Numbered from the stretch's first letter, positions 44,216 through 53,347 are shown. The stretch: DNA of 55,342 nucleotides from Bacteroidales bacterium UBA755 (GCA_002297815.1 DBKH01000061.1:1-55342), one strand, 5' to 3'. Numbers and translations: made by a program. The notes: generated by a model from the letters alone, not told the origin.

Positions 44216-45439
44216 ATGCCTATGAAAAGAATAGTGTTAGTTTTGATAAGATTTCTGTTGCCGGCTGCTCTAGCCGTGGCCGGTGATGGAATATATTCTG
44301 GAGGTGTTACTTATGAGTCTTATGAGGGGCTTCTTATGGCTGGTTATCAAGGCTGGTTCAACGCTCCCAGTGATGGGGCAGACAGAGGATGGTACCACTA
44401 TCGGGGACGCAATGGCTTCCGGCCAGGATCGTGTTCTATAGACTTATGGCCCGATGTCTCTGAGTACCAAAAACTTTATAAGACTGAATTTTCCTACGAA
44501 GACGGTACTCCTGCCTATCTGTACTCTTCCAGAGATTATTCAACTGTCGATACGCATTTCCGTTGGATGAAGGAATATGGAATAGACGGAGTCTTTATGC
44601 AGCGTTTCGTGGGAGAGATCTCTCATCGGTCTGGCCTAAGTCATTTCAACACAGTGCTGTCCAACGCTATGACCGCAGCGAACAAGTACGATAGGGCAAT
44701 CTGTGTGATGTATGATCTGTCAGGGATGTCACCATCCAAAGGACCTAAGACATTGCTTGACGATGTTGATGATCTCGCGGAAAAGTATCACCTTTTTAAC
44801 CACAGTGACAATCCGTCCTATCTTTACCATAACGGCAAGCCGCTTGTCGCTGTCTGGGGAATAGGCTTCAATGACAATCGTAAATACGGTTACGATGAGG
44901 CCGCTGAAATCATAGATGGCTTGAAGGACAGAGGATTCAGCGTCATGATTGGAGTTCCGGCCAGATGGCGTGAAAGGAAAGTTGACGCGGTCGATGATCC
45001 AAATCTTCATGATTTGATCCTAAAATGTGATATTGTCATGCCTTGGTTCGTTGGTCGCTATAATCAACAGAACTATAGACGATTCTGTCCGTTGATTGAT
45101 AAGGATTTGGCGTGGGCTAAGGAACATGATATCGACTATGCTCCCTTGGCCTTCCCAGGATTCTCGTGGGAGAACATGATCTATCCTCAGACTGGTAGCA
45201 CGATTCCTCGCAATGGCGGCAGTTTTTTCAGCATGCAACTAGACTATCTCCTGCATGCTGGTGCCAAGATGATCTATGTGGCAATGTTCGATGAGATTGA
45301 TGAAGGCACAGCGATTTACAAACTTGCCAAGAAATTGCCTAAACAACAGGGCGGAAGCCGTTTCGTTCCGTTGGATGAAGGTGTGGAGCCTGATCTGTAC
45401 CTTCGCCTTGCCGGTGAGGCCGCAGCACGGCTAAAGTGA
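44216..45439 (+). CDS. GH71/99-like glycosidase (paralogue 2)
   Basis: A 407-residue exported protein starting at 44216 or 44222, with a cleavable signal (...LLPAALAVAG) rather than a lipobox. It shares YESYEGLLMAGYQGWF, WMKEYGIDGVFMQRFVGE and MIYVAMFDEIDEGTAI with the lipoprotein at 39410. The pair again looks like a surface/periplasm division of labour. Last gene of the PUL enzyme block, convergent with the regulator gene. Confidence 0.75.
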   Translation: MPMKRIVLVLIRFLLPAALAVAGDGIYSGGVTYESYEGLLMAGYQGWFNAPSDGADRGWYHYRGRNGFRPGSCSIDLWPDVSEYQKLYKTEFSYEDGTPAYLYSSRDYSTVDTHFRWMKEYGIDGVFMQRFVGEISHRSGLSHFNTVLSNAMTAANKYDRAICVMYDLSGMSPSKGPKTLLDDVDDLAEKYHLFNHSDNPSYLYHNGKPLVAVWGIGFNDNRKYGYDEAAEIIDGLKDRGFSVMIGVPARWRERKVDAVDDPNLHDLILKCDIVMPWFVGRYNQQNYRRFCPLIDKDLAWAKEHDIDYAPLAFPGFSWENMIYPQTGSTIPRNGGSFFSMQLDYLLHAGAKMIYVAMFDEIDEGTAIYKLAKKLPKQQGGSRFVPLDEGVEPDLYLRLAGEAAARLK

Positions 45440-45460
45440 TGACTCGCAATAGGTTCGTTT

Positions 45461-45500
45461 GAATATGGCTGCCCGTGGTAAGGCTAGCCATATTCATTTT
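45461..45500. terminator. Convergent terminator between the PUL and its regulator
   Basis: Perfect 10-bp stem GAATATGGCT (45461-45470) with AGCCATATTC (45486-45495), followed by a T5 run on the plus strand. It overlaps the last codons of the minus-strand gene. Confidence 0.65.
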
Positions 45501-48016
45501 TGTCCATCTATTAACTCTTTGAATGTCACGGGATATTCAATGCCGAGAGATGTCCTGTAGTCTTTTAGGAATGTGTCGTAAATCGACTTCGCCAAGCCAG
45601 CTTTACCTTGCCTGTAGAGGATTGCGCATTTGACCTTCAACGCCTCTTCGTTCAGGAAGTCGTACTGAAAAATCGTGTCGGTGGCGCAAAGCAGCACTTT
45701 GTCAGGCAGATCCTTTCTCTTAAGCTGCTGGCATAGGAAATCAATGGTTTTGTTGGAGAATTCGCTCTTGAAATCGTCCATCCAGTCCAGTTCGAGATTA
45801 GGCAGCATCTGCCCTTTGAGAAGAAGCTCCAGAAGCCTTTGGGCGGAATCCACGTTATCCGGTTCATCGTAAAGTCTCATGGCCTCACAGTAATCGCAGA
45901 ATGTCCCATCTCCGAATGATATGCTCCAGAATTTGTTCTGATTCAGAATCTTGATGTCTCCAACTTGCTCCAAGACAGATCTGAGTTTGCTGATGTACAC
46001 ATTCCTGTTATTGTTGGCTGAGTCTTCCGGCTTGTAGGACCAAAGCAGATGGTTCAGTTTCCCACTGATGATGCCGTTGCTCTCCTTGACTGTGAACAAG
46101 ATCAGAAGAACAAGCAGGGCTTTAAGGGTCGGAGTGAACTGAAGGGTGATGTCATTGCCGTCTTTGTCCATCACCTTGAACCCACCAAAGAAGCAGATGC
46201 AGCTTCGGCTGAGATCGTAGTAAACAGTTTCGGGAACATATTCCTCATTTCCCGCTTCCGCAATAGCGCCAGTCTTTAATGATTCTCCTCTGCGTCTTTT
46301 CCACACCACTATTGCCAAAGAACAAGAAATCCCGAATGACAAAAATATCAATGTCAATCCACCGATGCTCAAGAATCTGCCCCCAATGTCTTTGGATGTT
46401 TTTTCGCTCCGTGCCATGGCCTGGTGCAATGAATTAACAGGAATAGGAGGATAATTCATTTCGAAAATATGAACTCTTGAAGACCCGTCAACCTGGGACT
46501 TGGTTATAACCGAATATAACTTATTCTCTTCTCTGTTTAGGTACAGGTTTGCCCAATAGTACTGGGAATTGTAGTTAACATTGCAGTCCAAAGACATAAA
46601 GTCCATCGTTGGTGCTGTCCTTTTTATTCTTATCAGGACACCACCACCTCTATTGGCCATGACATAGAAGCAGTCCTCCTTTCTGTCATAAATCATGTTT
46701 TCTCCACAGACGAAATCAATTGTAAAATCCTTTCTGCTCCAGAGTTTCTCGACTGTGAAGTTATTTAAATTGATTGAATATAACTCAAAATAGTATCTTG
46801 GAGACAATTCCTGTTTCCCAGACATGTTTCCCCTTCCCCCGAAGATGTACATCAATGAATCAATAATCACGGATGCGGAGCCGTATCTTGGGGTGATGTC
46901 CTCAATGATTCTAGCTGAGTTGACCGAATTGCCGAATGGATTGAGAACAACAAAGCGATTGTTGTAGTGGTAATGGCCATATCCCCCGAAACTGACGACT
47001 CTCTCGTTTTTCGGGTCATAGCATGAGGTGTTGTTCCAGAAGTCATGATCTTTGGTAGCATCTTTGCCACCTTCCCATCTTTTTTGCTCAAGATTCAAGG
47101 TTGCTCCCGTGCCTTCATCAAGATTATAGGCGATTAACTTTCCCTTTGTCTTGTCGTAGGTCAGTTGGTTCGGTGCGTTTCCTGGATATCCGCCACTTAT
47201 TCCAGCAATTTCAGACAATGAGTCTCTCCTTGTGTCGAAAATCTTCAGCTCCTTGCCATCTGTCGTAAGGTAGAACACTCCGTCAGGGTCGAAAGCGACT
47301 GATGGGCAGTTTTGAAACTCGATTTCTGTCACCGGTTTCCACGTGATGTACTGGTCGATGATCCAAGAAGTGTTCGTTCCGCTTGCCCTGCTTTGGTGAA
47401 TTAGATCCAGACAATCCTCACCTTCGTGAAGAGAAAGAGGCCAATGACGGATTTTCTTGTTGTTGCGGTAGAGTATTATGTCTTTTATGTCAATGGAGGC
47501 AACATCGTCAAGAGTGTAGCCAGACAAAGGACATTTGCCGAATGCTATCCGGAATCCCGATGCCCCTTTAGTCCCCGCATCCTTCAAGGTGGTGACAGTT
47601 CCGTTGAAGTCAATTACGATGCCCCCGTCCTTTGGATTCAATGAGATTGAGACTGGGAACCACTCCTCGGTCACCAACTCAGATTCAATTTTGGTGACAT
47701 TCTCTCCAGTGACAAGGATTGGGTAATGAACGTCTTTTCTGTCAATTGAGTACATTAAGTCGATGTTCTCTCCACTATCTGTGATAATGCGAAAAATAGT
47801 TCCGAAAATGTTCTCCGGTCTGTTGCGGATCGTAAAACTCATCTTCACTGTCTTTCCGCTTGTTGGTATAAGCTTCCCATTGTCCAGTACCAGACTTGTA
47901 ATTCGCTCGGAAGCCAAAGGGTACGAATTGAAGTGGAGTCCGTATTCATAATTTTGGGCTGTTGCCGTCAGGGTGGCGGCAACAATTATTATGATGATGG
48001 TAGCAATTCTTCTCAC
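45494..48016 (-). CDS. One-component membrane regulator: lectin-like and kelch sensor, one TM helix, wHTH and BTAD-like domain
   Basis: An 840-residue protein. Residues 1-20 are a signal peptide. 21-190 are beta-rich with a laminin-G/concanavalin-like character. 230-520 contain kelch-type repeats (VVSFGGYGHYHYNNRFVVLNP, SLMYIFGGRG, ENKLYSVIT). 548-572 is one membrane helix followed by KRRR, placing the C terminus in the cytoplasm. 607-700 is an OmpR/SARP-type winged helix (FTPTLKALLVLLILF, NNNRNVYISKLRSVLE), and 705-835 a helical BTAD/TPR-like domain. So sensor and DNA-binding domain are on one polypeptide across the inner membrane, ToxR-like in principle but in reverse order. No histidine kinase or receiver is present. 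The position next to the PUL makes it the likely regulator of the locus (inference). Such genes may be mislabelled galactose oxidase because of the kelch repeats. Confidence 0.8.
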   Translation of the reverse strand: MRRIATIIIIIVAATLTATAQNYEYGLHFNSYPLASERITSLVLDNGKLIPTSGKTVKMSFTIRNRPENIFGTIFRIITDSGENIDLMYSIDRKDVHYPILVTGENVTKIESELVTEEWFPVSISLNPKDGGIVIDFNGTVTTLKDAGTKGASGFRIAFGKCPLSGYTLDDVASIDIKDIILYRNNKKIRHWPLSLHEGEDCLDLIHQSRASGTNTSWIIDQYITWKPVTEIEFQNCPSVAFDPDGVFYLTTDGKELKIFDTRRDSLSEIAGISGGYPGNAPNQLTYDKTKGKLIAYNLDEGTGATLNLEQKRWEGGKDATKDHDFWNNTSCYDPKNERVVSFGGYGHYHYNNRFVVLNPFGNSVNSARIIEDITPRYGSASVIIDSLMYIFGGRGNMSGKQELSPRYYFELYSINLNNFTVEKLWSRKDFTIDFVCGENMIYDRKEDCFYVMANRGGGVLIRIKRTAPTMDFMSLDCNVNYNSQYYWANLYLNREENKLYSVITKSQVDGSSRVHIFEMNYPPIPVNSLHQAMARSEKTSKDIGGRFLSIGGLTLIFLSFGISCSLAIVVWKRRRGESLKTGAIAEAGNEEYVPETVYYDLSRSCICFFGGFKVMDKDGNDITLQFTPTLKALLVLLILFTVKESNGIISGKLNHLLWSYKPEDSANNNRNVYISKLRSVLEQVGDIKILNQNKFWSISFGDGTFCDYCEAMRLYDEPDNVDSAQRLLELLLKGQMLPNLELDWMDDFKSEFSNKTIDFLCQQLKRKDLPDKVLLCATDTIFQYDFLNEEALKVKCAILYRQGKAGLAKSIYDTFLKDYRTSLGIEYPVTFKELIDGQK

Positions 48017-48055
48017 AACAAAAACTGTCTCAAGTTTAGTGTTAACTATGGCTTG

Positions 48056-48086
48056 TAAAGATACAGTATTTTTTTATCTAATCAAA
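48056..48086 (-). promoter_or_regulatory. Promoter of the membrane regulator gene
   Basis: On the minus strand: TTTG (plus 48083-48086), 19 bp, TATCTTTA (plus 48056-48063), one base off consensus. Start near 48049, leader about 33 nt. Confidence 0.55.
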
Positions 48087-48090
48087 ATCA

Positions 48091-48142
48091 TATCATACAT
48101 ATTATGATAAGGACGAACATGAAATCATAAAAAATATGATTT
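48091..48142. promoter_or_regulatory. Two matching palindromes, candidate operators
   Basis: TATCATA-CATAT-TATGATA at 48091-48109 and AAATCATA-AAAAA-TATGATTT at 48122-48142 share ATCATA-N5-TATGAT; the shared core starts 31 bp apart, about three helical turns. They lie between the divergent promoters of the membrane regulator and the Nudix-xylB-xylA-xylE operon, directly upstream of the former's -33. Confidence 0.55.
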
Positions 48143-48189
48143 GTAAAACATTGATATATAGCATATTTATTATTTATCTTTCAGGTTAT

Positions 48190-48221
48190 TTTGTAATTTT
48201 GATTGATATTATTTATATTTG
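48190..48221 (+). promoter_or_regulatory. Promoter of the xylose operon
   Basis: TTTG at 48190-48193, 20 bp, TATATTTG at 48214-48221. Start near 48228, so translation must begin at 48240 or later. Confidence 0.65.
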
Positions 48222-48239
48222 CAAAACATAATTGATAAC

Positions 48240-48986
48240 ATGAACGATAATATAATGCCTACAGTACATGCTGGCACGAAGCCAAGAGCTAACAATCACA
48301 TCTCGGTGGATTGTGTGGTTTTCGGATTTGATGGTGAGAGATTGAATGTGCTCTTGATCAAGCGATGTGGAGAAGAGAACGGACAGGAATTTCACGACAT
48401 GAAACTTCCTGGGAACATCATTTACATGGATGAGGATCTTGACGAGGCGGCTGCGAGGGTGCTTGGAGAATTGACAGGGCTAAAGAATATTCCTCTACTG
48501 CAATTCAAGGCTTTTGGCTCTAAGGATAGAACGAAAGATCCAAAGGATTTGCATTGGATAAAGATGACCGAAAATCAGGTAGTTGAGAGGATTGTCACTG
48601 TGGCTTATGTCGCGCTTGTCAGAATCGACAGGGCTCTTGAGGTTTTGGATGGGTATGAGGCGTGCTGGATGCCGCTTGACGAAGTGCCGGTGCTTGCGTT
48701 TGACCATAACATTATCATACGGGATGCTGTGAAATACATGGGAATGTACGCTATTGGTGAGCCTCAGTGCATGTTCAAGCTTCTGCCGAGAAAGTTCACG
48801 ATTCCTCAGCTCCGGAAGGTCTATCAGTTCGTTACCGGCAATGAAATAGACGCCAGGAATTTCTACAAGAAATTGGCGGTGATGCCCTATGTCGTGCCGC
48901 TTGTGGAAAAGGAAAAAGGCGTGGCTCATAGGGCTGCGAGATTCTATCGCTTTGATTCAAAGATATTTAAAAAGACAAGAATATGA
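48240..48986 (+). CDS. Nudix-family transcriptional regulator of xylose genes (XylR/NrtR type)
   Basis: A 248-residue protein with start at ATG 48240, downstream of the predicted transcription start; an upstream TTG lies inside the -7 box. Residues 20-150 form a Nudix fold (ISVDCVVFGFDGERLNVLLIKR...). The Nudix box region (GNIIYMDEDL...RVLGELTGL) lacks the paired catalytic glutamates of the REUxEE motif, so hydrolase activity is unlikely. The C-terminal part (FTIPQLRKVYQFVTG...ARNFYKKL) is the winged helix typical of NrtR-like regulators. In Bacteroidota such proteins head pentose operons and respond to a sugar or sugar phosphate. The stop overlaps the xylB start by 4 bp. Confidence 0.85.
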   Translation: MNDNIMPTVHAGTKPRANNHISVDCVVFGFDGERLNVLLIKRCGEENGQEFHDMKLPGNIIYMDEDLDEAAARVLGELTGLKNIPLLQFKAFGSKDRTKDPKDLHWIKMTENQVVERIVTVAYVALVRIDRALEVLDGYEACWMPLDEVPVLAFDHNIIIRDAVKYMGMYAIGEPQCMFKLLPRKFTIPQLRKVYQFVTGNEIDARNFYKKLAVMPYVVPLVEKEKGVAHRAARFYRFDSKIFKKTRI

Positions 48987-50476
48987 ATGGATTTGCCGAT
49001 TGCCTGCTTGGCTACGATGTAGGAAGCTCGTCTGTCAAGGCCAGCCTTGTGGATGTGGCCACAGGAAAGTGCGTGGCCAGTGCTCACTATCCGAAAAGTG
49101 AAGCCCCTATTACGTCAAAAAGGATAGGCTGGGCGGAACAGGATCCGAATATGTGGTGGGATTTCCTGAAACTCGCCACTTCGGAAATATTCTCCAAAGT
49201 CGGGAATGCAGACATCCGTGCCATAGGAATATCCTACCAGATGCACGGGCTGGTGTGCGTGGACAAGGACGGAGAGCCTCTTCGGGATGCCATAATCTGG
49301 TGTGACTCAAGGGCTGTGCCTTATGGTGAGGCCGCTTTTAAGGGAATAGGTCCGGAGAAGTGCCTGAGCCATCTTCTGAACTCTCCCGGTAACTTCACCG
49401 CCTCCAAGCTGGCTTGGGTGAAGGAAAATGAACCTGAAATATTCGAAAGGATTGACAAGATAATGCTTCCTGGAGATTACATCGCGTTGAAATTGACCGG
49501 TGAGGCTTGCACGACAATCGGAGGCCTGTCCGAAGGAATGTTCTGGGATTTCAAGGAGAATCGCCCGGCCTCTTTCCTGATGGACTGGTTCGGGTTTAAG
49601 GAGGATATTCTTCCTAAGATCGTTCCCACTTTTTCGGAGCAGGGGAGGCTGACTGCATCGGCGGCTGCGGAATTAGGTCTCAAAGTTGGAATCCCGGTAT
49701 CGTACAGAGCTGGAGACCAGCCGAACAACGCGTTGTCCCTGAATGTTTTCAATCCGGGAGATGTGGCTGCGACAGCGGGCACGTCCGGAGTTGTCTATGG
49801 CGTGAACGGGGAATATGGCTATGATCCTCAATCAAGGGTGAACACCTTCGCCCATGTGAATCACACAGCCGAGGCGCCTCGGCTTGGAATCCTTCTTTGT
49901 GTCAACGGGACAGGAATCCTTAACTCATGGATTCGCAGGAATGCAATTCCTCAGGACCTTTCTTACGCTGAGATGAACGACATCGCTGCCCGGATTCCAA
50001 TCGGAAGCGAAGGCGTGCTGATTTCTCCTTTCGGAAACGGAGCGGAAAGAATGTTTGGCAATAAGGAGATAGGCTGCCGCTTGTCCGGGATTAATTTCAA
50101 TGTCCACAACTGGAGGCATGTCGTCAGGGCTGCCCAGGAAGGCGTGGCATTCTCATTCAGGTACGGAATGGACATCATGTCCGAAATGGGCATGAAAGTC
50201 AACGTGATTCATGCGGGGAATGCCAACATGTTCCTAAGTCCGGTGTTTAGGAACACACTTGCCGGGGTGACAGGAGCAACGATTGAGCTTCACGACACTG
50301 ATGGCTCGGTAGGCGCTGCCAAAGGAGCGGGAATGGGCGTGGGAATATTCAAAAACAACGATGAAGCCTTTTCTACCCTAGAGCGTCTGGCCGTGGTAGA
50401 ACCAACGGATCATGAAGCCTATCAGGAGGCTTACGGGCGTTGGAAGGAAGAGCTTAATAAAGTAATAACTTATTAA
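48983..50476 (+). CDS. xylB: Xylulokinase
   Basis: A 497-residue FGGY-family kinase phosphorylating D-xylulose to xylulose 5-phosphate. The N-terminal phosphate motif LLGYDVGSSSVKAS, the IGISYQMHGLV segment, WCDSRA, and the C-terminal GNANMFLSPVFRNTLA...DTDGSVGAAKGAG region are characteristic. Overlap with the regulator gene (ATGA) implies translational coupling. Confidence 0.94.
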   Translation: MNGFADCLLGYDVGSSSVKASLVDVATGKCVASAHYPKSEAPITSKRIGWAEQDPNMWWDFLKLATSEIFSKVGNADIRAIGISYQMHGLVCVDKDGEPLRDAIIWCDSRAVPYGEAAFKGIGPEKCLSHLLNSPGNFTASKLAWVKENEPEIFERIDKIMLPGDYIALKLTGEACTTIGGLSEGMFWDFKENRPASFLMDWFGFKEDILPKIVPTFSEQGRLTASAAAELGLKVGIPVSYRAGDQPNNALSLNVFNPGDVAATAGTSGVVYGVNGEYGYDPQSRVNTFAHVNHTAEAPRLGILLCVNGTGILNSWIRRNAIPQDLSYAEMNDIAARIPIGSEGVLISPFGNGAERMFGNKEIGCRLSGINFNVHNWRHVVRAAQEGVAFSFRYGMDIMSEMGMKVNVIHAGNANMFLSPVFRNTLAGVTGATIELHDTDGSVGAAKGAGMGVGIFKNNDEAFSTLERLAVVEPTDHEAYQEAYGRWKEELNKVITY

Positions 50477-50489
50477 TAATTATAGTATT

Positions 50490-51806
50490 ATGGTAAAAGA
50501 ATATTTCCCTCAAATCGGTAAGATTCCGTTCGAGGGCGTGGAGAGCAAGAACCCACTGGCGTTTCATTATTATGACCCTGAGAGAGTAGTTCTCGGAAAG
50601 AAGATGAAGGATTGGCTCAAATTCGCCATGGCTTGGTGGCACACACTCGGTCAGGCGAGCGGTGACCAGTTCGGTGGCCAGACCAGAGACTACGAGTGGG
50701 ACAAGGCTTCGGATCCTATCCAGAGGGCGAAGGACAAGATGGACGCCGGCTTCGAGATCATGAACAAGCTGGGCATCGAGTACTTCTGCTTCCACGATGT
50801 GGATCTTGTTGACGAGGCTCCGACTATTGATGAATATGAAGCCCGCATGAAGGCCATCACTGACTATGCCCTTGAGAAGATGAAGGGTACCGGCATCAAG
50901 CTTCTTTGGGGAACCGCCAACGTGTTCGGTCACAGAAGGTACATGAACGGTGCCGCGACCAATCCTGACTTCGATGTTGTCGCCCGTGCCGCTGTGCAGA
51001 TCAAGAACGCCATTGATGCGACTATCAAGCTTGGAGGAACGAATTACGTCTTCTGGGGAGGCCGCGAGGGCTACATGAGTCTTCTCAACACTCAGATGCA
51101 GAGAGAGAAAGACCATCTCGCACAGATGCTCAAGGCTGCCCGTGACTATGCCCGCGCCCACGGTTTCAAAGGCACGTTCCTCATCGAGCCTAAGCCTATG
51201 GAGCCGACCAAGCATCAGTACGATGTGGACACCGAGACCGTTATCGGTTTCCTCCGCGCCCACGGACTTGACAAGGACTTCAAGGTCAACATCGAGGTGA
51301 ATCACGCCACCCTTGCCGGCCACACTTTCGAGCATGAACTCGCGGTGGCTGTTGACAACGGAATGCTTGGCTCCATCGACGCGAACAGAGGCGATGCGCA
51401 GAACGGTTGGGACACCGACCAGTTCCCGGTTGACGTGTTTGAACTCACCCAGGCTATGCTCCAGATCATCCGTAATGGAGGTCTTGGCAACGGAGGCTCG
51501 AACTTCGATGCCAAGCTGAGAAGAAATTCCACCAACTCGGAGGACATATTCATTGCTCACATCTGCGGAATGGATTCTATGGCTCGCGCACTTCTGAACG
51601 CTGCTGCTATTGTTGAGGAATCTCCTATCCCTGAAATGGTTAAGGAACGTTATGCTTCTTTCGATTCAGGAGAGGGCAAGCGTTTTGAGGAAGGGAACAT
51701 GTCCCTTGAGGAGCTCGTTTCCTATGCCAAGGAGCACGGAGAGCCTAAGCAGACAAGCGGTCAGCAGGAGCTCTACGAGACTTTGGTCAACATCTACAGC
51801 AAGTAA
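50490..51806 (+). CDS. xylA: Xylose isomerase
   Basis: A 438-residue metal-dependent isomerase interconverting D-xylose and D-xylulose. The catalytic FCFHDVDL, the WGTANVFGHRRYMNGAATNP segment, VFWGGREGY, and the metal-binding ...NIEVNHATLAGHTFEHE and SIDANRGDAQNGWDTDQFP segments are all present. Class II length. Codon use is strongly biased, fitting high expression on xylose. Confidence 0.98.
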   Translation: MVKEYFPQIGKIPFEGVESKNPLAFHYYDPERVVLGKKMKDWLKFAMAWWHTLGQASGDQFGGQTRDYEWDKASDPIQRAKDKMDAGFEIMNKLGIEYFCFHDVDLVDEAPTIDEYEARMKAITDYALEKMKGTGIKLLWGTANVFGHRRYMNGAATNPDFDVVARAAVQIKNAIDATIKLGGTNYVFWGGREGYMSLLNTQMQREKDHLAQMLKAARDYARAHGFKGTFLIEPKPMEPTKHQYDVDTETVIGFLRAHGLDKDFKVNIEVNHATLAGHTFEHELAVAVDNGMLGSIDANRGDAQNGWDTDQFPVDVFELTQAMLQIIRNGGLGNGGSNFDAKLRRNSTNSEDIFIAHICGMDSMARALLNAAAIVEESPIPEMVKERYASFDSGEGKRFEEGNMSLEELVSYAKEHGEPKQTSGQQELYETLVNIYSK

Positions 51807-51809
51807 GCG

Positions 51810-53285
51810 ATGGACTGTCCTGAAAAAGGCAGCCGTGCCTATCTGTTTTCAATTGTATTGGTCGCCGTGCTGGGAGGGCTGCTGTTCGGTTACGACACAG
51901 CGGTCATCTCCGGTGCGGAGAAAGGTTTGGAGGCGTTCTTCAGAGGTGCCTCAGACTTCACCTACACGAATTTCTTTCACGGGCTCACATCATCCAGTGC
52001 CCTGATTGGTTGTGTTATAGGAAGTGCCCTTTCCGGATTGTTTGCCACAAGATTCGGACGCAAGCGTTCTCTCATCATTGCGGGAATATGTTTCTTCATC
52101 TCAGCGTGGGGGAGCATGTGCCCTGAAATGTACGGAATCCTGCCAGTGGGCAAGCCATCCCTAACCCTTCTTTGGGTATTCAATTTTTACAGAGTCCTTG
52201 GAGGAATAGGAGTGGGAATAGCTTCCGCCATCTGTCCGATGTACATCGGTGAGGTGGCTCCGAGTGGCATCCGTGGAATGCTCGTGAGCTGGAATCAGTT
52301 TGCGATCATCTTCGGACAGTTGGTGGTCTATTTCGTTAACTTGCTGATTCTCGGCAGTCACGCCAATCCTATTTATGATGCGGCGGGAGCTATCGCCAAT
52401 GCTTTGGATGCTCAGTGGACAATCGAGAGCGGATGGCGTTATATGTTCGGTTCCGAGTGCGTTCCTGCGGCTTTGTTCACTGTGCTGATTTGTTTGGTTC
52501 CTGAGACTCCGCGTTATCTTGTGATGACTGGGAAGCAGGAAAAGGCTCTTTCTGTCCTGTCTAAGATCAACGGTCTCGGCACCGCGAAGGAGATCCTCGC
52601 TGACATTCAGGGAACGCTCACCGAAAAGAAGGAGAAACTCTTCTCCTATGGCTTCATGTGCATATTCATCGGCATCATGCTCAGCGTCTTCCAGCAGGCT
52701 GTCGGCATCAATGCGGTTCTTTACTATGCTCCGAGAATATTCCAGGACATGGGGATGAGCAACCCTATGGTGCAGACTGTGATCATGGGAGTCGTGAACA
52801 TCGCGTTCACCCTTCTCGCTGTGTTCACCGTTGAGAAGTGGGGCCGTCGTCCGCTTCTGATCTGGGGGTCAATCGGAATGGCCATCGGTGCTTTCGGTGT
52901 TGCCTTGACTTTCGGCAACGAAGCCTTGAGTTTCATCACGATGATCAGCATCATGGTCTACAGTGCTTCCTTCATGTTCAGCTGGGGCCCGATCTGCTGG
53001 GTGCTCATCGCCGAGATATTCCCGAACACCATCCGTGGCGCTGCTGTCGCCATCGCTGTCGCCTTCCAGTGGATCTTCAACTTCATTGTCAGCTCGACTT
53101 TCGTGCCTATGTTCAACATGCACCTCTCCGCTGGTGATGATTTCGGCCACTGGTTCACCTACGGCCTCTACGGCACCATCTGCGTCATCGCTGCCATCTT
53201 CGTTTGGCGCCTGGTTCCTGAGACCAAAGGCAAGACCCTCGAGGACATGTCCCGCCTCTGGCGAAAAGGTACTGCCCGGAACTAA
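51810..53285 (+). CDS. xylE: MFS sugar:proton symporter, XylE type
   Basis: A 491-residue inner-membrane transporter with 12 predicted helices. Sugar-porter signatures are visible: GGLLFGYDTAVISGA in helix 1, ATRFGRKRSLI in the first loop, PETPRYL before the central loop, QQAVGINAVLYYAPRIF in helix 7 and VPETKGKTLEDM at the C terminus. The QQ-x-x-GIN segment is a hexose/pentose-binding element. It brings free xylose into the cell, and follows xylA by 3 bp. Confidence 0.93.
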   Translation: MDCPEKGSRAYLFSIVLVAVLGGLLFGYDTAVISGAEKGLEAFFRGASDFTYTNFFHGLTSSSALIGCVIGSALSGLFATRFGRKRSLIIAGICFFISAWGSMCPEMYGILPVGKPSLTLLWVFNFYRVLGGIGVGIASAICPMYIGEVAPSGIRGMLVSWNQFAIIFGQLVVYFVNLLILGSHANPIYDAAGAIANALDAQWTIESGWRYMFGSECVPAALFTVLICLVPETPRYLVMTGKQEKALSVLSKINGLGTAKEILADIQGTLTEKKEKLFSYGFMCIFIGIMLSVFQQAVGINAVLYYAPRIFQDMGMSNPMVQTVIMGVVNIAFTLLAVFTVEKWGRRPLLIWGSIGMAIGAFGVALTFGNEALSFITMISIMVYSASFMFSWGPICWVLIAEIFPNTIRGAAVAIAVAFQWIFNFIVSSTFVPMFNMHLSAGDDFGHWFTYGLYGTICVIAAIFVWRLVPETKGKTLEDMSRLWRKGTARN

Positions 53286-53310
53286 AGATTGTTTTAAGAA
53301 TCTGTTGTTG

Positions 53311-53347
53311 AATCGGCCTCAGTTTCGCACTGAAGCCGATTTTTCAT
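53311..53347 (+). terminator. Terminator of the xylose operon
   Basis: AATCGGC (53311-53317) pairs with GCCGATT (53335-53341); the stem continues with TCAGT/ACTGA across a bulge, followed by a T run. Confidence 0.8.

Noticed and set aside
45494..48016. Annotation as galactose oxidase/kelch enzyme
   Set aside because: The copper ligands and catalytic layout of galactose oxidase are not visible; the TM helix and C-terminal winged helix show a regulator.
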